In this document: positions 34,219 through 43,212 of the stretch, one piece after another
How positions within the stretch are numbered: the first letter of the stretch is position 1
How the letters are laid out: each line of letters begins with the position of its first letter
From: Caulobacter mirabilis
GTDB lineage: Bacteria; Pseudomonadota; Alphaproteobacteria; Caulobacterales; Caulobacteraceae
Assembly: GCF_002749615.1 (NCBI RefSeq)
Contig: NZ_CP024201.1
Coordinates: 3,763,001-3,827,000 of the forward strand
Reading direction: 5' to 3'
Length of the DNA: 64,000 bases
Notes under the pieces: generated by a model
The model's database searches: none
The model's input: the letters and a program-made list of their open reading frames with translations, nothing else
Told to the model about the DNA's origin: nothing
Program-made: the position numbers and the translations under genes

Positions 34219-34236
34219 ATGGGGTGAAAGCCCCAT
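34219..34236. promoter_or_regulatory. Inverted repeat upstream of the luxI-type gene, possible LuxR site
   Basis: ATGGGG-tgaaag-CCCCAT is an 18-bp dyad with 6-bp arms, 54 bp ahead of the synthase start and just after the luxR-type stop. The size and position suit a lux-box-like operator for positive autoregulation. The composition differs from the classical lux box, and it could equally be a small hairpin. Confidence 0.45.
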
Positions 34237-34289
34237 AGTCGGTTTTCGCCGCCTCGCCGACCGTGCCTTCCGCAATCGGGAGGTCGGTC

Positions 34290-34988
34290 ATGATCCACGT
34301 CGTCACCCACGAACAACGGCCGTTCTACGCGGTCCAGCTGGAGGCGATGCATCGACGCCGGCGCGAGGTCTTCATCGACGAACGCGGCTGGAACCTCGAG
34401 GAACGCAACGGCGGCGAATACGACCCCGGCGACGACGATCAGGCCATCTATCTGATGATGCTCGATATCGCCGGGCGCCTGCAGGTGTCCGTCCGCGTCA
34501 GGCCCGTCCTGGACTGGAGCATCCTGATCGACGAGATGCCGGGCTGTGTGGAGGGCGACGCCGAGACTCTGCGCCGCGCCGATGTCTGGGAAATGGCCCG
34601 GCACCTCGCCAACGGCGCCGGCAGCGCGATCGGCGAAGCCCGCACCCGCGCCGCCGAGTTCCGCATCGCCCTTCTGGAAGCCGCCCGCGAGCATGGCGTC
34701 AACCGGCTGGTCGGTTCGGTCGACGTCGGACTTCTCGCCCACGGCATCCGCGCCTGGCTGGACCTGAAGCCGCTCGGCGTTCCGGTGGTCTACCCCGAGG
34801 GCGGCGCCGCTGTCGGCTACGAGATCCCGGTGACCGACGATCTCATCGCCCGGTTGCGCGCGATGCACGGCATTCACGAGGCCGTCGCCTACGAAATGAC
34901 TGGTCTTCCGCCCGGCGGGCTGACCCCCGCGATTCTCGAACAAGCCATGCGCGCAGACCGCTCCTGGCCCCTCAGGAAAGTCGCATGA
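34290..34988 (+). CDS. LuxI-type acyl-homoserine-lactone synthase
   Basis: A 232-residue autoinducer synthase. The invariant residues fall at the same numbers as in the prototype: Arg24, Phe28, Trp34 (RRREVFIDERGW), acidic residues Asp45 and Asp48 (EYDPGDDD), Arg71, and Glu101/Arg104 (ADVWEMARHL). It makes an acyl-homoserine lactone from S-adenosylmethionine and an acyl donor in the cytoplasm. ATG 34290 has GGGAGG seven bases upstream, so I reject the earlier start at 34263. Its stop overlaps the next small gene (ATGA at 34985). The acyl group cannot be predicted. Confidence 0.94.
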   Translation: MIHVVTHEQRPFYAVQLEAMHRRRREVFIDERGWNLEERNGGEYDPGDDDQAIYLMMLDIAGRLQVSVRVRPVLDWSILIDEMPGCVEGDAETLRRADVWEMARHLANGAGSAIGEARTRAAEFRIALLEAAREHGVNRLVGSVDVGLLAHGIRAWLDLKPLGVPVVYPEGGAAVGYEIPVTDDLIARLRAMHGIHEAVAYEMTGLPPGGLTPAILEQAMRADRSWPLRKVA

Positions 34989-35200
34989 CCCTCCGCCGCG
35001 ACGAAAACACGCAGGTTCTCGAAAACGAGAACGAGACCTTCCTGGACCTCGTCCGCCGGTTGCCGCCGGACTGTCGCCGGGTCCTGAATCTGTTGCTGCG
35101 TAAGGTGGCGGACGTCGAGGAGAGCGAGGGCGAGACGGCCGCCTTGACCCTAATCGACGACGTCTCAACCATCATCGCGACGCCCCATACGACGCACTGA
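34985..35200 (+). CDS. Small unknown protein coupled to the luxI-type gene
   Basis: A 71-residue, acidic, probably helical protein (ENENETFLDLVRRLPPD, then CRRVLNLLLRKVADVEESEG). No signal peptide or membrane segment. I do not recognise a family. Its ATG overlaps the stop of the synthase gene by 4 bp, so it is almost certainly translated with it. A role in modulating the LuxR/LuxI circuit (an antiactivator of the TraM or QteE kind) is only a guess. Confidence 0.75.
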   Translation: MTLRRDENTQVLENENETFLDLVRRLPPDCRRVLNLLLRKVADVEESEGETAALTLIDDVSTIIATPHTTH

Positions 35201-35273
35201 CGCCAGGTTGTGTCCGGGGCCGTCCGGGCGCATTAATCCTGTGCGTACAGTGACGACGCTTGGAGTGGACAAC

Positions 35274-35663
35274 ATGCCTGATCCTATCGACATCGATGTC
35301 GGCGCTCGTATCCGTGTGCGCCGCAAGGAGCTCGGCTACAGCCAAGCCTATCTCGCCGATCACCTGGGCCTGACGTTCCAGCAGGTTCAGAAGTACGAGC
35401 GCGGCTCGAACCGCGTGTCGGCTTCGATGCTGGTTCGGATCGCCGAGCGTCTGGGTTGCACCGTCGGCTATCTGGTCGGCGAAGAAGCCGGCTCGGGCGG
35501 GAATCTTGAGAACGGCCTCCTCGGCCGCTTCGCCAAACCCGGCGTGACCGAGCTGGTGGAAGCGTTCGACTCCATCGAAAGCCCGCAGGTGCGCGGCGCC
35601 CTGCTTCGCCTGGCCCGCAGCATGGCCGAGGGCGACGACGACTTCGAAGTCACCGCCGCCTGA
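35274..35663 (+). CDS. XRE family transcriptional regulator
   Basis: A 129-residue regulator with a Cro/CI-type helix-turn-helix in residues 10-65 (RIRVRRKELGYSQAYLADHL, then LTFQQVQKYERGSNRVSAS). A short C-terminal helical domain ends GDDDFEVTAA. This layout is common among Caulobacteraceae and rhizobial XRE proteins. ATG 35274 has GGAG nine bases upstream and fits the homology better than the earlier in-frame start at 35208. It follows the quorum-sensing genes in the same orientation after 73 bp and may belong with them. Confidence 0.88.
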   Translation: MPDPIDIDVGARIRVRRKELGYSQAYLADHLGLTFQQVQKYERGSNRVSASMLVRIAERLGCTVGYLVGEEAGSGGNLENGLLGRFAKPGVTELVEAFDSIESPQVRGALLRLARSMAEGDDDFEVTAA

Positions 35664-35668
35664 CTCTC

Positions 35669-35688
35669 CGCCTGACGACCGTCAGGCG
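35669..35688. terminator. Palindromic terminator between XRE gene and thiolase gene
   Basis: CGCCTGACG-ac-CGTCAGGCG is a perfect 9-bp stem located in and around the 18-bp gap between two convergent genes, overlapping the thiolase stop codon. It can fold on transcripts of either strand. Confidence 0.6.
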
Positions 35689-36965
35689 TTCTCCAGCAGC
35701 GCCATCGTGCCCTGCCCGCCGTCGGCGCAGATGGACACGATGGCCCGGCTGCCCTTCGGCCGCGACGCCAGCTCCTTCACAGCCTGACTGAGAATACGCG
35801 CGCCGGTGGCGCCGAACGGGTGGCCGAGCGCGATGCTGCCGCCGTGCGGGTTCATGCGATCCCGCGGGAAGTCGCCCAGGTCCGCAGTCACGCCGGCCTT
35901 GTCACGCAGGAAGCTGCGGTCTTCCCAAGCCTTGATGTGGAAGAGGACCTGGGCCGCGAAGGCCTCGTGGATCTCCCACAGGTCGATGTCCTCGTAGGTC
36001 AGACCGTTGCGGGCCAGCATCCGCGGCACGCCGTAGGCCGGCGCCATCAGCAGCCCCTCGGTGCGGAAGTCGACCGAGGTGACCTCGTAGTCGACCAGCT
36101 TCACGCGCGGCAAGGCGGCGGGCAACCGCGCCAGCCCCGCCTTCGAAGCCACCCACAGGCCGGCGGCGCCGTCGGTGAGAGGCGTCGAGTTGCCGGCGCT
36201 CAACGTGCCCTTGCCGCTGGTCCGGTCGAAGGCCGGCGGCAGCTTGGCCAGCCGTTCGGCCGAGGTGTCCTTGCGCGGCAGGACATCCCTCGTCACTTCG
36301 CCGAATGGGATGACCAGGTCGTCGAAGAAGCCCGCCTCCCATCCGGCCACCGCCTTTTGGTGGCTGGCCAGGGCGATGGCGTCCTGGTCGACCCGGGCGA
36401 TCCGCCATTCCTGGGCGGTGATCTCGGTGTGCTCGCCCATGCTCATCCCGCTGGTGCGGTTGGTCACGCTGGGAATGAACAGCTTCACGTCGCCGATCTT
36501 GAGCGAGGACAGGTGATTCAGCTTGTCGCTCAGCGTCCGCGCCTGCTGGAACTTGCGGAGCCAGTCGGAGAGCTTCTGCCCCAGGCCGATCTGAACCCGG
36601 CTCATGCTCTCGACGCCGCCGACGAGCGCCAGGTTGCGCGCCTCGCCGTCGATCAGTCCGGCCGCCTCGAAGGCGCCGATCATGCTGGTCGAACAGGCCA
36701 TGACGGTCCCGAAGGCCGGGATCGTCGCATCGAAGCCGGCGTCCATCAGGATCTCACGGGCGATGTTGCTCCAGGTGAGGTTCGGCGCGACCGCGCCCCA
36801 GACCGCGAAATCGGGCTTTCCACCGTCGAGCTGGCCGATCATGTGCCGGACCACCGGAACGGACAGTCCGATCGCATCGGCCCCGGCCAACGGACCGTCC
36901 ACCTTCGCGAACGGCGTCCGCACGCCGGACGCCAGCCAGATCTCGGGTTTCGCACGCGCCGCCAT
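35682..36965 (-). CDS. Acetyl-CoA acetyltransferase / 3-ketoacyl-CoA thiolase family
   Basis: A 427-residue thiolase. The acyl-accepting Cys is Cys91 (MACSTSM), the NPHGGSIALGHPFGATG block provides the second His near residue 382, and the general-base Cys is in SICADGGQGTM near 413. It cleaves 3-ketoacyl-CoA or catalyses the reverse. ATG 36965 follows TGGAGG; the longer frame to 37052 has no support. It is the leftmost gene of the catabolic island and is divergent from a Rieske oxygenase over the palindrome at 37072-37083. In this setting it probably carries out the last thiolytic step of the pathway. Confidence 0.93.
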   Translation of the reverse strand: MAARAKPEIWLASGVRTPFAKVDGPLAGADAIGLSVPVVRHMIGQLDGGKPDFAVWGAVAPNLTWSNIAREILMDAGFDATIPAFGTVMACSTSMIGAFEAAGLIDGEARNLALVGGVESMSRVQIGLGQKLSDWLRKFQQARTLSDKLNHLSSLKIGDVKLFIPSVTNRTSGMSMGEHTEITAQEWRIARVDQDAIALASHQKAVAGWEAGFFDDLVIPFGEVTRDVLPRKDTSAERLAKLPPAFDRTSGKGTLSAGNSTPLTDGAAGLWVASKAGLARLPAALPRVKLVDYEVTSVDFRTEGLLMAPAYGVPRMLARNGLTYEDIDLWEIHEAFAAQVLFHIKAWEDRSFLRDKAGVTADLGDFPRDRMNPHGGSIALGHPFGATGARILSQAVKELASRPKGSRAIVSICADGGQGTMALLENA

Positions 36966-37071
36966 GTCATCCTCCAGGGGAAGCCGTGACTCTAGGTAGG
37001 CGCGATAGCCGGCCGCCGGGAGCCCTCCATTGGTATGATCACGCTCAACCACAGCGCGGCTTGCATATAGA

Positions 37072-37083
37072 TTAGATATCTAA
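37072..37083. promoter_or_regulatory. Regulon palindrome, site 1 (TTAGATATCTAA)
   Basis: A perfect 12-bp palindrome in the 151-bp divergent gap between the thiolase gene and the Rieske oxygenase gene, 33 bp before the oxygenase start. It is identical to site 5 at 51727-51738. Confidence 0.75.
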
Positions 37084-37116
37084 CTATTATCGATCCGAAG
37101 CGAAGGAGCGCCGCCG

Positions 37117-38169
37117 ATGTATCCCTTCGACCCCGGCGTCTACGCCGCCCGCAACCGCTGGTACGTCGCCGCGCTGTCCAGCGAGATCGGCCGCACGCCG
37201 ATGGAGCGTTGGATTCTCAACAAGCCGGTCGCCTTCTACCGCACCGAGGCCGGGACGCCGGTCGCGATCGGCGGCCGCTGCCCCCATCGCGGCTATCCCC
37301 TGGGCAAGAGCCAGCTCAGGGGCGACGCGGTGGTCTGCGGCTATCACGGCATGACCTTCGAGGCCGACGGCCGCTGTTCGCACATCCCCTGTCAGGACGT
37401 CATCGCGCCAAACGCTCGGGTGAAGGCCTATCCGCTGATCGAGCTGTGGGACTGGGTCTGGATCTGGCCGGGCGACCCTGAACGCGCTGACCCGGCGCTG
37501 ATCCCCGACCACTTCGAGCTGGGCCTGACCGATCCGGCCTGGAAGAAGCGGCCGCCGATGTACTGGCCGGTGAACGGCCGCTACCAGCTGCTCAACGACA
37601 ACCTGCTCGACCTCAGCCACCTGACGGTGCTGCACGCCTCGACCATCGGCGGCGCGGACGTGGCGGCGACGCAGGAGACACACGAAGAGGGCGGCGGCTG
37701 GGTTCGCAGCACCCGCTACATCGAAGACGCCTTCATGACCGACTGGTCGCGTCAGGCGCGCGGCATCGAGGGCAAGGTCGACCGCGAGATCGGCATGACC
37801 TTCCTGATGCCCGGCCTGCACCACGGGCACGATCGCTTCTACCGTCCGCGGTCCGAGGCGACCGGCGCCAATGAGCCGATCCTGGAGGTCCGGGTCTTCC
37901 ATGCGGTCACCCCGGCGACCCTGACCACCTGCCACTACTTCGCCGCCAGCGCCGTTGATCCGACCACCCACGAGATCGCCGCCCGGACACAGCCCGATCC
38001 CAAGGCGACGATGCGGATCTTCCTCGAGGACATCGAGGCGACCAATGAGATCGAGCGGCTGCTGCAGACGGCCGGCGAGTTCAAGGAACTACCGCTGCGT
38101 AGTGACGTCCATGGCCTGCGCGGCCGACGGATGCTGCAGGCGATGATCAAGGCCGAACAGGCCGCCTGA
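37117..38169 (+). CDS. Rieske non-heme iron oxygenase, VanA-like
   Basis: A 350-residue oxygenase. The Rieske cluster ligands are Cys55, His57, Cys74 and His77 (CPHRGY and VVCGYHG). The mononuclear iron site is D-L-S-H168-L-T-V-L-H173. The size and the opening AARNRWYVAALSSEIG are those of vanillate O-demethylase oxygenase (VanA) and related O- or N-demethylating Rieske enzymes. It needs a reductase such as VanB, but none is next to it. ATG 37117 has GAAGGAG upstream. It leads an operon with a DUF3237 protein and an acyl-CoA ligase. Confidence 0.92.
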   Translation: MYPFDPGVYAARNRWYVAALSSEIGRTPMERWILNKPVAFYRTEAGTPVAIGGRCPHRGYPLGKSQLRGDAVVCGYHGMTFEADGRCSHIPCQDVIAPNARVKAYPLIELWDWVWIWPGDPERADPALIPDHFELGLTDPAWKKRPPMYWPVNGRYQLLNDNLLDLSHLTVLHASTIGGADVAATQETHEEGGGWVRSTRYIEDAFMTDWSRQARGIEGKVDREIGMTFLMPGLHHGHDRFYRPRSEATGANEPILEVRVFHAVTPATLTTCHYFAASAVDPTTHEIAARTQPDPKATMRIFLEDIEATNEIERLLQTAGEFKELPLRSDVHGLRGRRMLQAMIKAEQAA

Positions 38170-38211
38170 CCAGAACGACAAGCGTACAGACAGGGGAGCC
38201 GCGTACGACGC

Positions 38212-38712
38212 ATGACCGATGAGACCTTCCAGTGGGGGCCGCTGGCCAGCGAACCCCTGTGCGTCGCCGACTTCCGGGTCGAAGGCCCGATCATGCCGCT
38301 GGGCCAGTCGCCCTTTGGCGACCGCAAGGTGGGCTACGTCACCGGAGGCTCATTCGAGGGGGCGCGGCTGAAAGGGGAGATCCTGCCCGGCGGCGGCAAC
38401 TGGTCGACCAACGGTGCGCTGGACGCCGGTCAGGGGGTGGGGACCTTCGACGCCCGGGCTCTGTGGCGGACCGAGGACGGGGCGATGATCTACGTCACCT
38501 ACACCGGCCGCAGCCTGATCTCCGACGCCGTGATCAAGGCGTTCCGCGATCCGAACGCCGGGCCGGTCGATCCCTCGCGCTACTATATCCGCATCGCCCC
38601 CGTCTTCGAGACCAGCGACCCCCGCTACGCCTGGCTCAACGGCATACTGGCCGTGGGCTGCGGCCAGCGGATGCCCTGGGGCATCCGCCACTGGATGTTC
38701 GCGATTAGGTAG
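38212..38712 (+). CDS. DUF3237 family protein, copy 1
   Basis: A 166-residue protein. The family pattern is clear: GSFEGARLKGEILPGGGNW, then RALWRTEDGAMIYVTYTGR, YYIRIAPVFETSDPRYAWLN and AVGCGQRM near the end. DUF3237 proteins form an eight-stranded barrel of unknown activity. They are frequently found in aromatic and terpenoid degradation clusters of sphingomonads and relatives, so a substrate-processing role is likely. It lies 42 bp after the Rieske gene and 9 bp before the CoA ligase. A second copy is at 42715. Confidence 0.9.
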   Translation: MTDETFQWGPLASEPLCVADFRVEGPIMPLGQSPFGDRKVGYVTGGSFEGARLKGEILPGGGNWSTNGALDAGQGVGTFDARALWRTEDGAMIYVTYTGRSLISDAVIKAFRDPNAGPVDPSRYYIRIAPVFETSDPRYAWLNGILAVGCGQRMPWGIRHWMFAIR

Positions 38713-38721
38713 GCGGAACAC

Positions 38722-40329
38722 ATGCAAGGTCTGATGCAGGATTGGAGCCTCACCCTCGACAGGCTCCTGGATCACGCCGCCCAGTGGCACGGCGCGCGGG
38801 AAATCGTCACCCGCTCCGTCGAGGGCCCGGTCGTCCGGACGACCTACGCCGCGCTGCGCGACCGGGCCAAACAGGCCTCGAACGCGCTGAAGGCCCTGGG
38901 CGTCCAGCCCGGCGACCGGGTCGCGACCCTGGGCTGGAACAGCGATCGTCACCTGGAGGTCTGGTACGGCGCGGTCGGGATCGGGGCGGTGCTGCACACC
39001 CTGAACCCGCGCCTGTTCGCCGAGCAGCTGGCCTACATCGTCAACCACGCCCAGGACCGGATCATCCTGGCCGACCCGGCCTGCGCGCCGCTGCTGGAGA
39101 CCCTGCTGCCGCAGTGCCCGACGGTCGAGCGCGTGGTCTTCCTGACCGACGCGGCGCACATGCCGGCGACGCCGTTCAAGGCCGAGCCCTACGAGGACTG
39201 GATCGCGGGCCAATCGACCGACTGCGCCTGGGGCAGCTTCGACGAGAACACCGCGGCGGGGCTCTGCTACACCTCGGGCACCACCGGCAACCCGAAGGGC
39301 GTGCTCTACAGCCACCGGTCCAACTACCTGCACGCCCTGATGACGCTGCAGACCGACGCCCTGGCGCTGTCGGCGCGCGACACCGCCCTGCTGGTTGTGC
39401 CGATGTACCACGCCAACGCCTGGGGGGTGGTCTACTCGGCCCCGGCCGTGGGCGCGAAACTGGTCCTGCCGGGCCAGAAGATGGACGGCGCCTCGATCCA
39501 CGAGCTGATCGAGACCGAGGGCGTCACCTACTCCGCCGCCGTGCCGACCGTCTGGCAGATGCTGCTGGAGCACCTGCGCGCGACGAAGGGCAGGCTGACC
39601 ACGCTGAAGCGCGTCACGATCGGCGGCTCGGCCTGTCCGGAGTCGATCATCCGCGCCTTCCACGAGGACTACGGCGTCGACGTGATCCAGGGCTGGGGCA
39701 TGACCGAGACCTCGCCCCTGGCCACCGTCTCGCATCCCGACGCGACGATGATCGGCAACGGCTTCGAGGAGCAGTTGCCGCACAAGCTCAAGCAGGGGCG
39801 GCTGCTCTGCAACCTGGACCTCAAGCTGGTCGACGACGCGGGTCAGCGCCTGCCGCACGACGGCAAGACCATGGGCCGGTTGATGATCAAGGGCCCGACT
39901 ATCGTCCGCGCCTACTACGGCGGCGACGGCGAGGTGCTCGACGAGGAAGGCTTTTTCGACACCGGCGACATCTCCACCCTGGACGCAACCGGCTGGATGC
40001 AGATCGCCGACCGGGCCAAGGACGTCATCAAGTCGGGCGGCGAATGGATCAGTTCGGTCGAGATCGAGAACATCGCCGTCGGCCATCCCAAGTGTGAGCT
40101 CGCCGCCGTCGTCGGCGTCCCGCACCCCAAGTGGGACGAGCGCCCGCTGCTGCTGGTCAAGCTGAAGCCCGGCGAGACCGCAACGGCCGCCGACATCCTG
40201 GACTTCCTGGAGGGCAAGATCGCCAAATGGTGGATGCCGGACGAGGTCGCCTTCGTCGACGAGATCCCGCTCGGGCCCACCGGCAAGATCGACAAGAAGG
40301 TCATCCGCCAGCGACTGGCGGCTCAGTAG
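38722..40329 (+). CDS. Acyl-CoA synthetase (AMP-forming)
   Basis: A 535-residue ANL-superfamily ligase. The AMP-binding P-loop is [12 protein letters not shown] (about residue 190), followed by [13 protein letters not shown], and the C-terminal [14 protein letters not shown] with the catalytic Lys. The N-terminal half resembles medium- and long-chain fatty acyl-CoA ligases (FadD class). It would activate a carboxylate to its CoA thioester for beta-oxidation-type steps that end at the thiolase. It lies 9 bp after the DUF3237 gene and is the last gene of this operon. Confidence 0.93.
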   Translation: MQGLMQDWSLTLDRLLDHAAQWHGAREIVTRSVEGPVVRTTYAALRDRAKQASNALKALGVQPGDRVATLGWNSDRHLEVWYGAVGIGAVLHTLNPRLFAEQLAYIVNHAQDRIILADPACAPLLETLLPQCPTVERVVFLTDAAHMPATPFKAEPYEDWIAGQSTDCAWGSFDENTAAGLCYTSGTTGNPKGVLYSHRSNYLHALMTLQTDALALSARDTALLVVPMYHANAWGVVYSAPAVGAKLVLPGQKMDGASIHELIETEGVTYSAAVPTVWQMLLEHLRATKGRLTTLKRVTIGGSACPESIIRAFHEDYGVDVIQGWGMTETSPLATVSHPDATMIGNGFEEQLPHKLKQGRLLCNLDLKLVDDAGQRLPHDGKTMGRLMIKGPTIVRAYYGGDGEVLDEEGFFDTGDISTLDATGWMQIADRAKDVIKSGGEWISSVEIENIAVGHPKCELAAVVGVPHPKWDERPLLLVKLKPGETATAADILDFLEGKIAKWWMPDEVAFVDEIPLGPTGKIDKKVIRQRLAAQ

Positions 40330-40341
40330 AAAAAACACGGC

Positions 40342-40362
40342 GCGCCGGAGAGGGGCCGGCGC
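40342..40362. terminator. Hairpin terminator between CoA ligase and TonB receptor
   Basis: GCGCCGG-agagggg-CCGGCGC forms a perfect 7-bp stem in the 46-bp gap between convergent genes. A run of A (40329-40336) on the left provides a T-tract for the leftward transcript. Confidence 0.65.
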
Positions 40363-40375
40363 ACCGCGCCCGCAG

Positions 40376-42559
40376 TCACCGCTTGTAGATGAGGGTCACC
40401 CCGAATGTCCGGGGAGGCGCGTACGGCGCCAGCAGCTGCTGGTAGAGCGGGTAGTTGGTCGCATAGGTCCGGACGAGCTCGTCCGTCAGGTTCTTGCCCC
40501 ACAGGGCCAGCTCCCAGGTCCCGTCCGGCGAGGTCACGCCGAGGCGCGCGTCCAGGTTCTGGAAGGCGTCCTGGGTCTGGTTCACGATGTTGGAGGCGTC
40601 GAAATAGCTCTTCGCCTGGTGGCTGTAGTCCACCCGGGCGCGGACGGACCAGTCCTGCACCGGGACAGTGTACTGGATCCCGACGTTGTACTTGTCCTTG
40701 GGCGAGCGCGGCAGGACGTGGCCGGTGTTGTTGGTCGTCCCGACCACATAGTCGGTGAACTTGGCGTCGAGATAGGCGTAGGAGCCGTCGATCTGGAGGC
40801 CGGCGAACGGCTTGACCAGGAACTCCAGTTCCGCGCCGCGAATGCGGGCCGTGGCGGCGTTGCTGACCACCACACAGCACAGCGGCACCAGGGTCGAGAT
40901 CTGCAGATCCTCGTAGTCGGTCTGGAACACCGACAGGTTCAGGCGCAGCCGGTTGTCCAGCCACTGTGTCTTGGCCCCGGCCTCGTAGCCCCAGGCGAAC
41001 TCGGGATCGTAGGGCGTGGCCGCCCCCTTGGCGGTGCCGGAGAGCCCCTGGAAGCCGCCGCTCTTGTAGCCTCGGGTGGCCGAGGCATAGAGCAGCAGGT
41101 TCTCGCGCGGCTGCCAGTCGACGGCGACGCGCGGCGTGAAGGCCTCCCAACTCTCGCTGGCCCGAACGTCGTAGCCGCCCAGCGTGCCCAGCGGCGGCGG
41201 CAGGCCCGGACCGCCGGTTTTGAACCCCGCGAAGCGGCCGTCCTTCTCCTCCCAGGTCATTCGCGCGCCGGCGGTGACGGTCAGTTCGTCGGTCACGGCG
41301 TAACCGAACTGGCCGAACAGCGCGAAGCTGGTCGCCTGGACCTTCTGCGGATAGCGGGCCGAGCCCTGGATCGCCGGCGTGGCGAAATCCTGGATCAGGT
41401 CCTGCACCCGATCGTTGTCCTCGCGCAGGTAGTAGGCCCCCACCTGCCCTTTCAGCCGGTCGTCGAAGGCGTTGAAGGCGAAACGCAGCTCCTGGCTGAA
41501 CTGCAGGTTCTCCTCCTGGCCGATCTCGGTGGATTCGATCTGGTTCGGCGGATTGACCGGGTTGCTGAAGAACGGGGTCTTGTTGGCGAACTCCGACTGT
41601 CGCAGGGCGGTCAGCGAGGTCAGGGTCCCGAGCGAGGTGTCCCAGTTCACCTCGGCGCGATAGGTGAACAGGTCCCGCTTCAGATAACCGTCGGTATAGG
41701 CGTTCACCCGGCGCGGGTCAGGGTCGATACCCGCGCAGTGGACGCCGTTGTTGAAGGCCGGGTTGCAGATATTGTGGCGCGGATTGCCCTTCTGGTCCTG
41801 GTGGGTGAAGTCGAAACCCAGCAGAACCTCGAGCGTGTCGCTCGGCTTGGCGCGAAGCTGCACCTGGCCGGCCCAAAGGTCCTCGTTGTTGACCCGGTTG
41901 CCGGTGGTCACGTTCAGCTCGTAGCCGTCGCGGACCTTGCGGCTCAGCCCCGCCGAGATCGCGACCGTGTCATTGACCGCCCAGTTGGCCAACGCGCGCA
42001 GGGCGATGCGGTCGTAGTTGCCGTAGGTCGCCTCAAGCTGAAGCGAGTTCTCGTCGCCGGGCTTCTTGCTGACGAACTGGACCAGGCCGCCGACGGCGTT
42101 CTTGCCGAACAGGGTGCCCTGCGGGCCGCGCAGCACCTCGATCCGCTCCAGGTTCAGGGCGTCGATGTCGGGCGTGCCGCCGCGGCCGGCGTAGACGCCG
42201 TCGACGAAGACCACCACAGAGGGGTCGCCGCCGGCGTTCTGGCTGATGCCCTGGGCCGAGCCGATGCCGCGGATGGCGAAGTTGGTCTGGATGGGATCGA
42301 CGGCGGTGGCGGTGAAGCCCGGCGTCCGCTGGGCCAGGTCGAGCACGCTCTCGACATTGCCTTCCTTGAGCCGCTCGGCGCCGAAGGCGGTCACCGCGAC
42401 CGGCACCGACTGCAGGTTCTCCTGGACGCGCTGGGCCGTGACGACGATCTCGTCGACCTGCGTCGCGTCCTGGGCCCAGGCCGCGCCCGCCGTCGCGGCG
42501 GCCAACGCCGCCAGCGATACATTCAGCGCCCGACGGGGCGCCCTCCTCCGACTGGTCAT
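40376..42559 (-). CDS. TonB-dependent receptor of the catabolic island, copy 1
   Basis: A 727-residue outer-membrane receptor. After a basic start and a signal peptide ending AAWAQ comes the TonB box VDEIVVTAQRVQENLQSVPV. The plug domain contains RTPGFTATAVD and the NAVGGLVQFVSKKPG segment. The barrel ends PRTFGVTLIYKR. This is the family expanded in sphingomonads for aromatic and terpenoid uptake. ATG 42559 is better spaced from GGGAGGG than the adjoining GTG 42562. It is divergent from the second DUF3237 gene across a regulon palindrome and presumably brings the substrate into the periplasm. Confidence 0.93.
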   Translation of the reverse strand: MTSRRRAPRRALNVSLAALAAATAGAAWAQDATQVDEIVVTAQRVQENLQSVPVAVTAFGAERLKEGNVESVLDLAQRTPGFTATAVDPIQTNFAIRGIGSAQGISQNAGGDPSVVVFVDGVYAGRGGTPDIDALNLERIEVLRGPQGTLFGKNAVGGLVQFVSKKPGDENSLQLEATYGNYDRIALRALANWAVNDTVAISAGLSRKVRDGYELNVTTGNRVNNEDLWAGQVQLRAKPSDTLEVLLGFDFTHQDQKGNPRHNICNPAFNNGVHCAGIDPDPRRVNAYTDGYLKRDLFTYRAEVNWDTSLGTLTSLTALRQSEFANKTPFFSNPVNPPNQIESTEIGQEENLQFSQELRFAFNAFDDRLKGQVGAYYLREDNDRVQDLIQDFATPAIQGSARYPQKVQATSFALFGQFGYAVTDELTVTAGARMTWEEKDGRFAGFKTGGPGLPPPLGTLGGYDVRASESWEAFTPRVAVDWQPRENLLLYASATRGYKSGGFQGLSGTAKGAATPYDPEFAWGYEAGAKTQWLDNRLRLNLSVFQTDYEDLQISTLVPLCCVVVSNAATARIRGAELEFLVKPFAGLQIDGSYAYLDAKFTDYVVGTTNNTGHVLPRSPKDKYNVGIQYTVPVQDWSVRARVDYSHQAKSYFDASNIVNQTQDAFQNLDARLGVTSPDGTWELALWGKNLTDELVRTYATNYPLYQQLLAPYAPPRTFGVTLIYKR

Positions 42560-42623
42560 CACTCCCTCCCTTTCGTCTCCCTTTTTGATGGGAGACTGTT
42601 GTTGAGCCGTCCGACAAAAATCG

Positions 42624-42635
42624 TTAGCTATCTAA
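42624..42635. promoter_or_regulatory. Regulon palindrome, site 2 (TTAGCTATCTAA)
   Basis: The TTAG and CTAA arms are intact with a non-palindromic centre. It lies in the 155-bp gap between the TonB receptor start (42559) and the DUF3237 start (42715), where it could govern both operons. Confidence 0.65.
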
Positions 42636-42714
42636 GAATTATTGAGACAGATTTCGGCGCGGTCCGCAAGATTTGAGCGAACGCCGGATTGCCGAGCGTC
42701 GCCGGGGAGAGGAA

Positions 42715-43212
42715 ATGACGGGGAACAACAAGGGCTTGGCGACCCGACCGCTGTGCACGGTCGACATCCGTCTGGAGGACGCCGCGCCGATCGTCGTCGG
42801 CAAGACCCCCTGGCGAAACCGTCGGATCAGCCACATCGCCGGCGGCGTCTTCACGGGCGACCGGCTCAAGGGCGTGGTTCATCCGGGCGGGGCCGACTGG
42901 TCGGAAGGCGGCGCCAATGCCGCCGGCGACGTCCTGACCCTGGTCGACGTCCGCGCGCTATGGACCACCGACGACGGGGCCCAGATCTATGTGGTCTACG
43001 CCGGCCGCCTGAACATCCCCGCCGGCGCGCTGGCCGACTTCCGCGACCCGGCCAAGGTCGAAACCCTGCCCGACGACGCCTACTACTTCCGCACCCTGGT
43101 CACCTTCGAGACGGCCGCTCCCCGGTACAGCTGGCTGAACGAGATCACCGCCGTCGGCGTCGGCCGCCGCACCATCGCGGGCGTGCGCTACGACATCGCG
43201 GAGGTGCTGTGA
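42715..43212 (+). CDS. DUF3237 family protein, copy 2
   Basis: A 165-residue paralogue of the protein at 38212: GGVFTGDRLKGVVHPGGADW, RALWTTDDGAQIYVVYAGR, YYFRTLVTFETAAPRYSWLN and a final AVGVGRRT. I take ATG 42715, which follows GGGGAGAGGAA, rather than the earlier frame start at 42673. Its stop overlaps the ATG of the MFS gene (TGATG at 43210-43214). It is first in a tightly overlapped six-gene operon up to 48530. Activity unknown. Confidence 0.9.
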   Translation: MTGNNKGLATRPLCTVDIRLEDAAPIVVGKTPWRNRRISHIAGGVFTGDRLKGVVHPGGADWSEGGANAAGDVLTLVDVRALWTTDDGAQIYVVYAGRLNIPAGALADFRDPAKVETLPDDAYYFRTLVTFETAAPRYSWLNEITAVGVGRRTIAGVRYDIAEVL

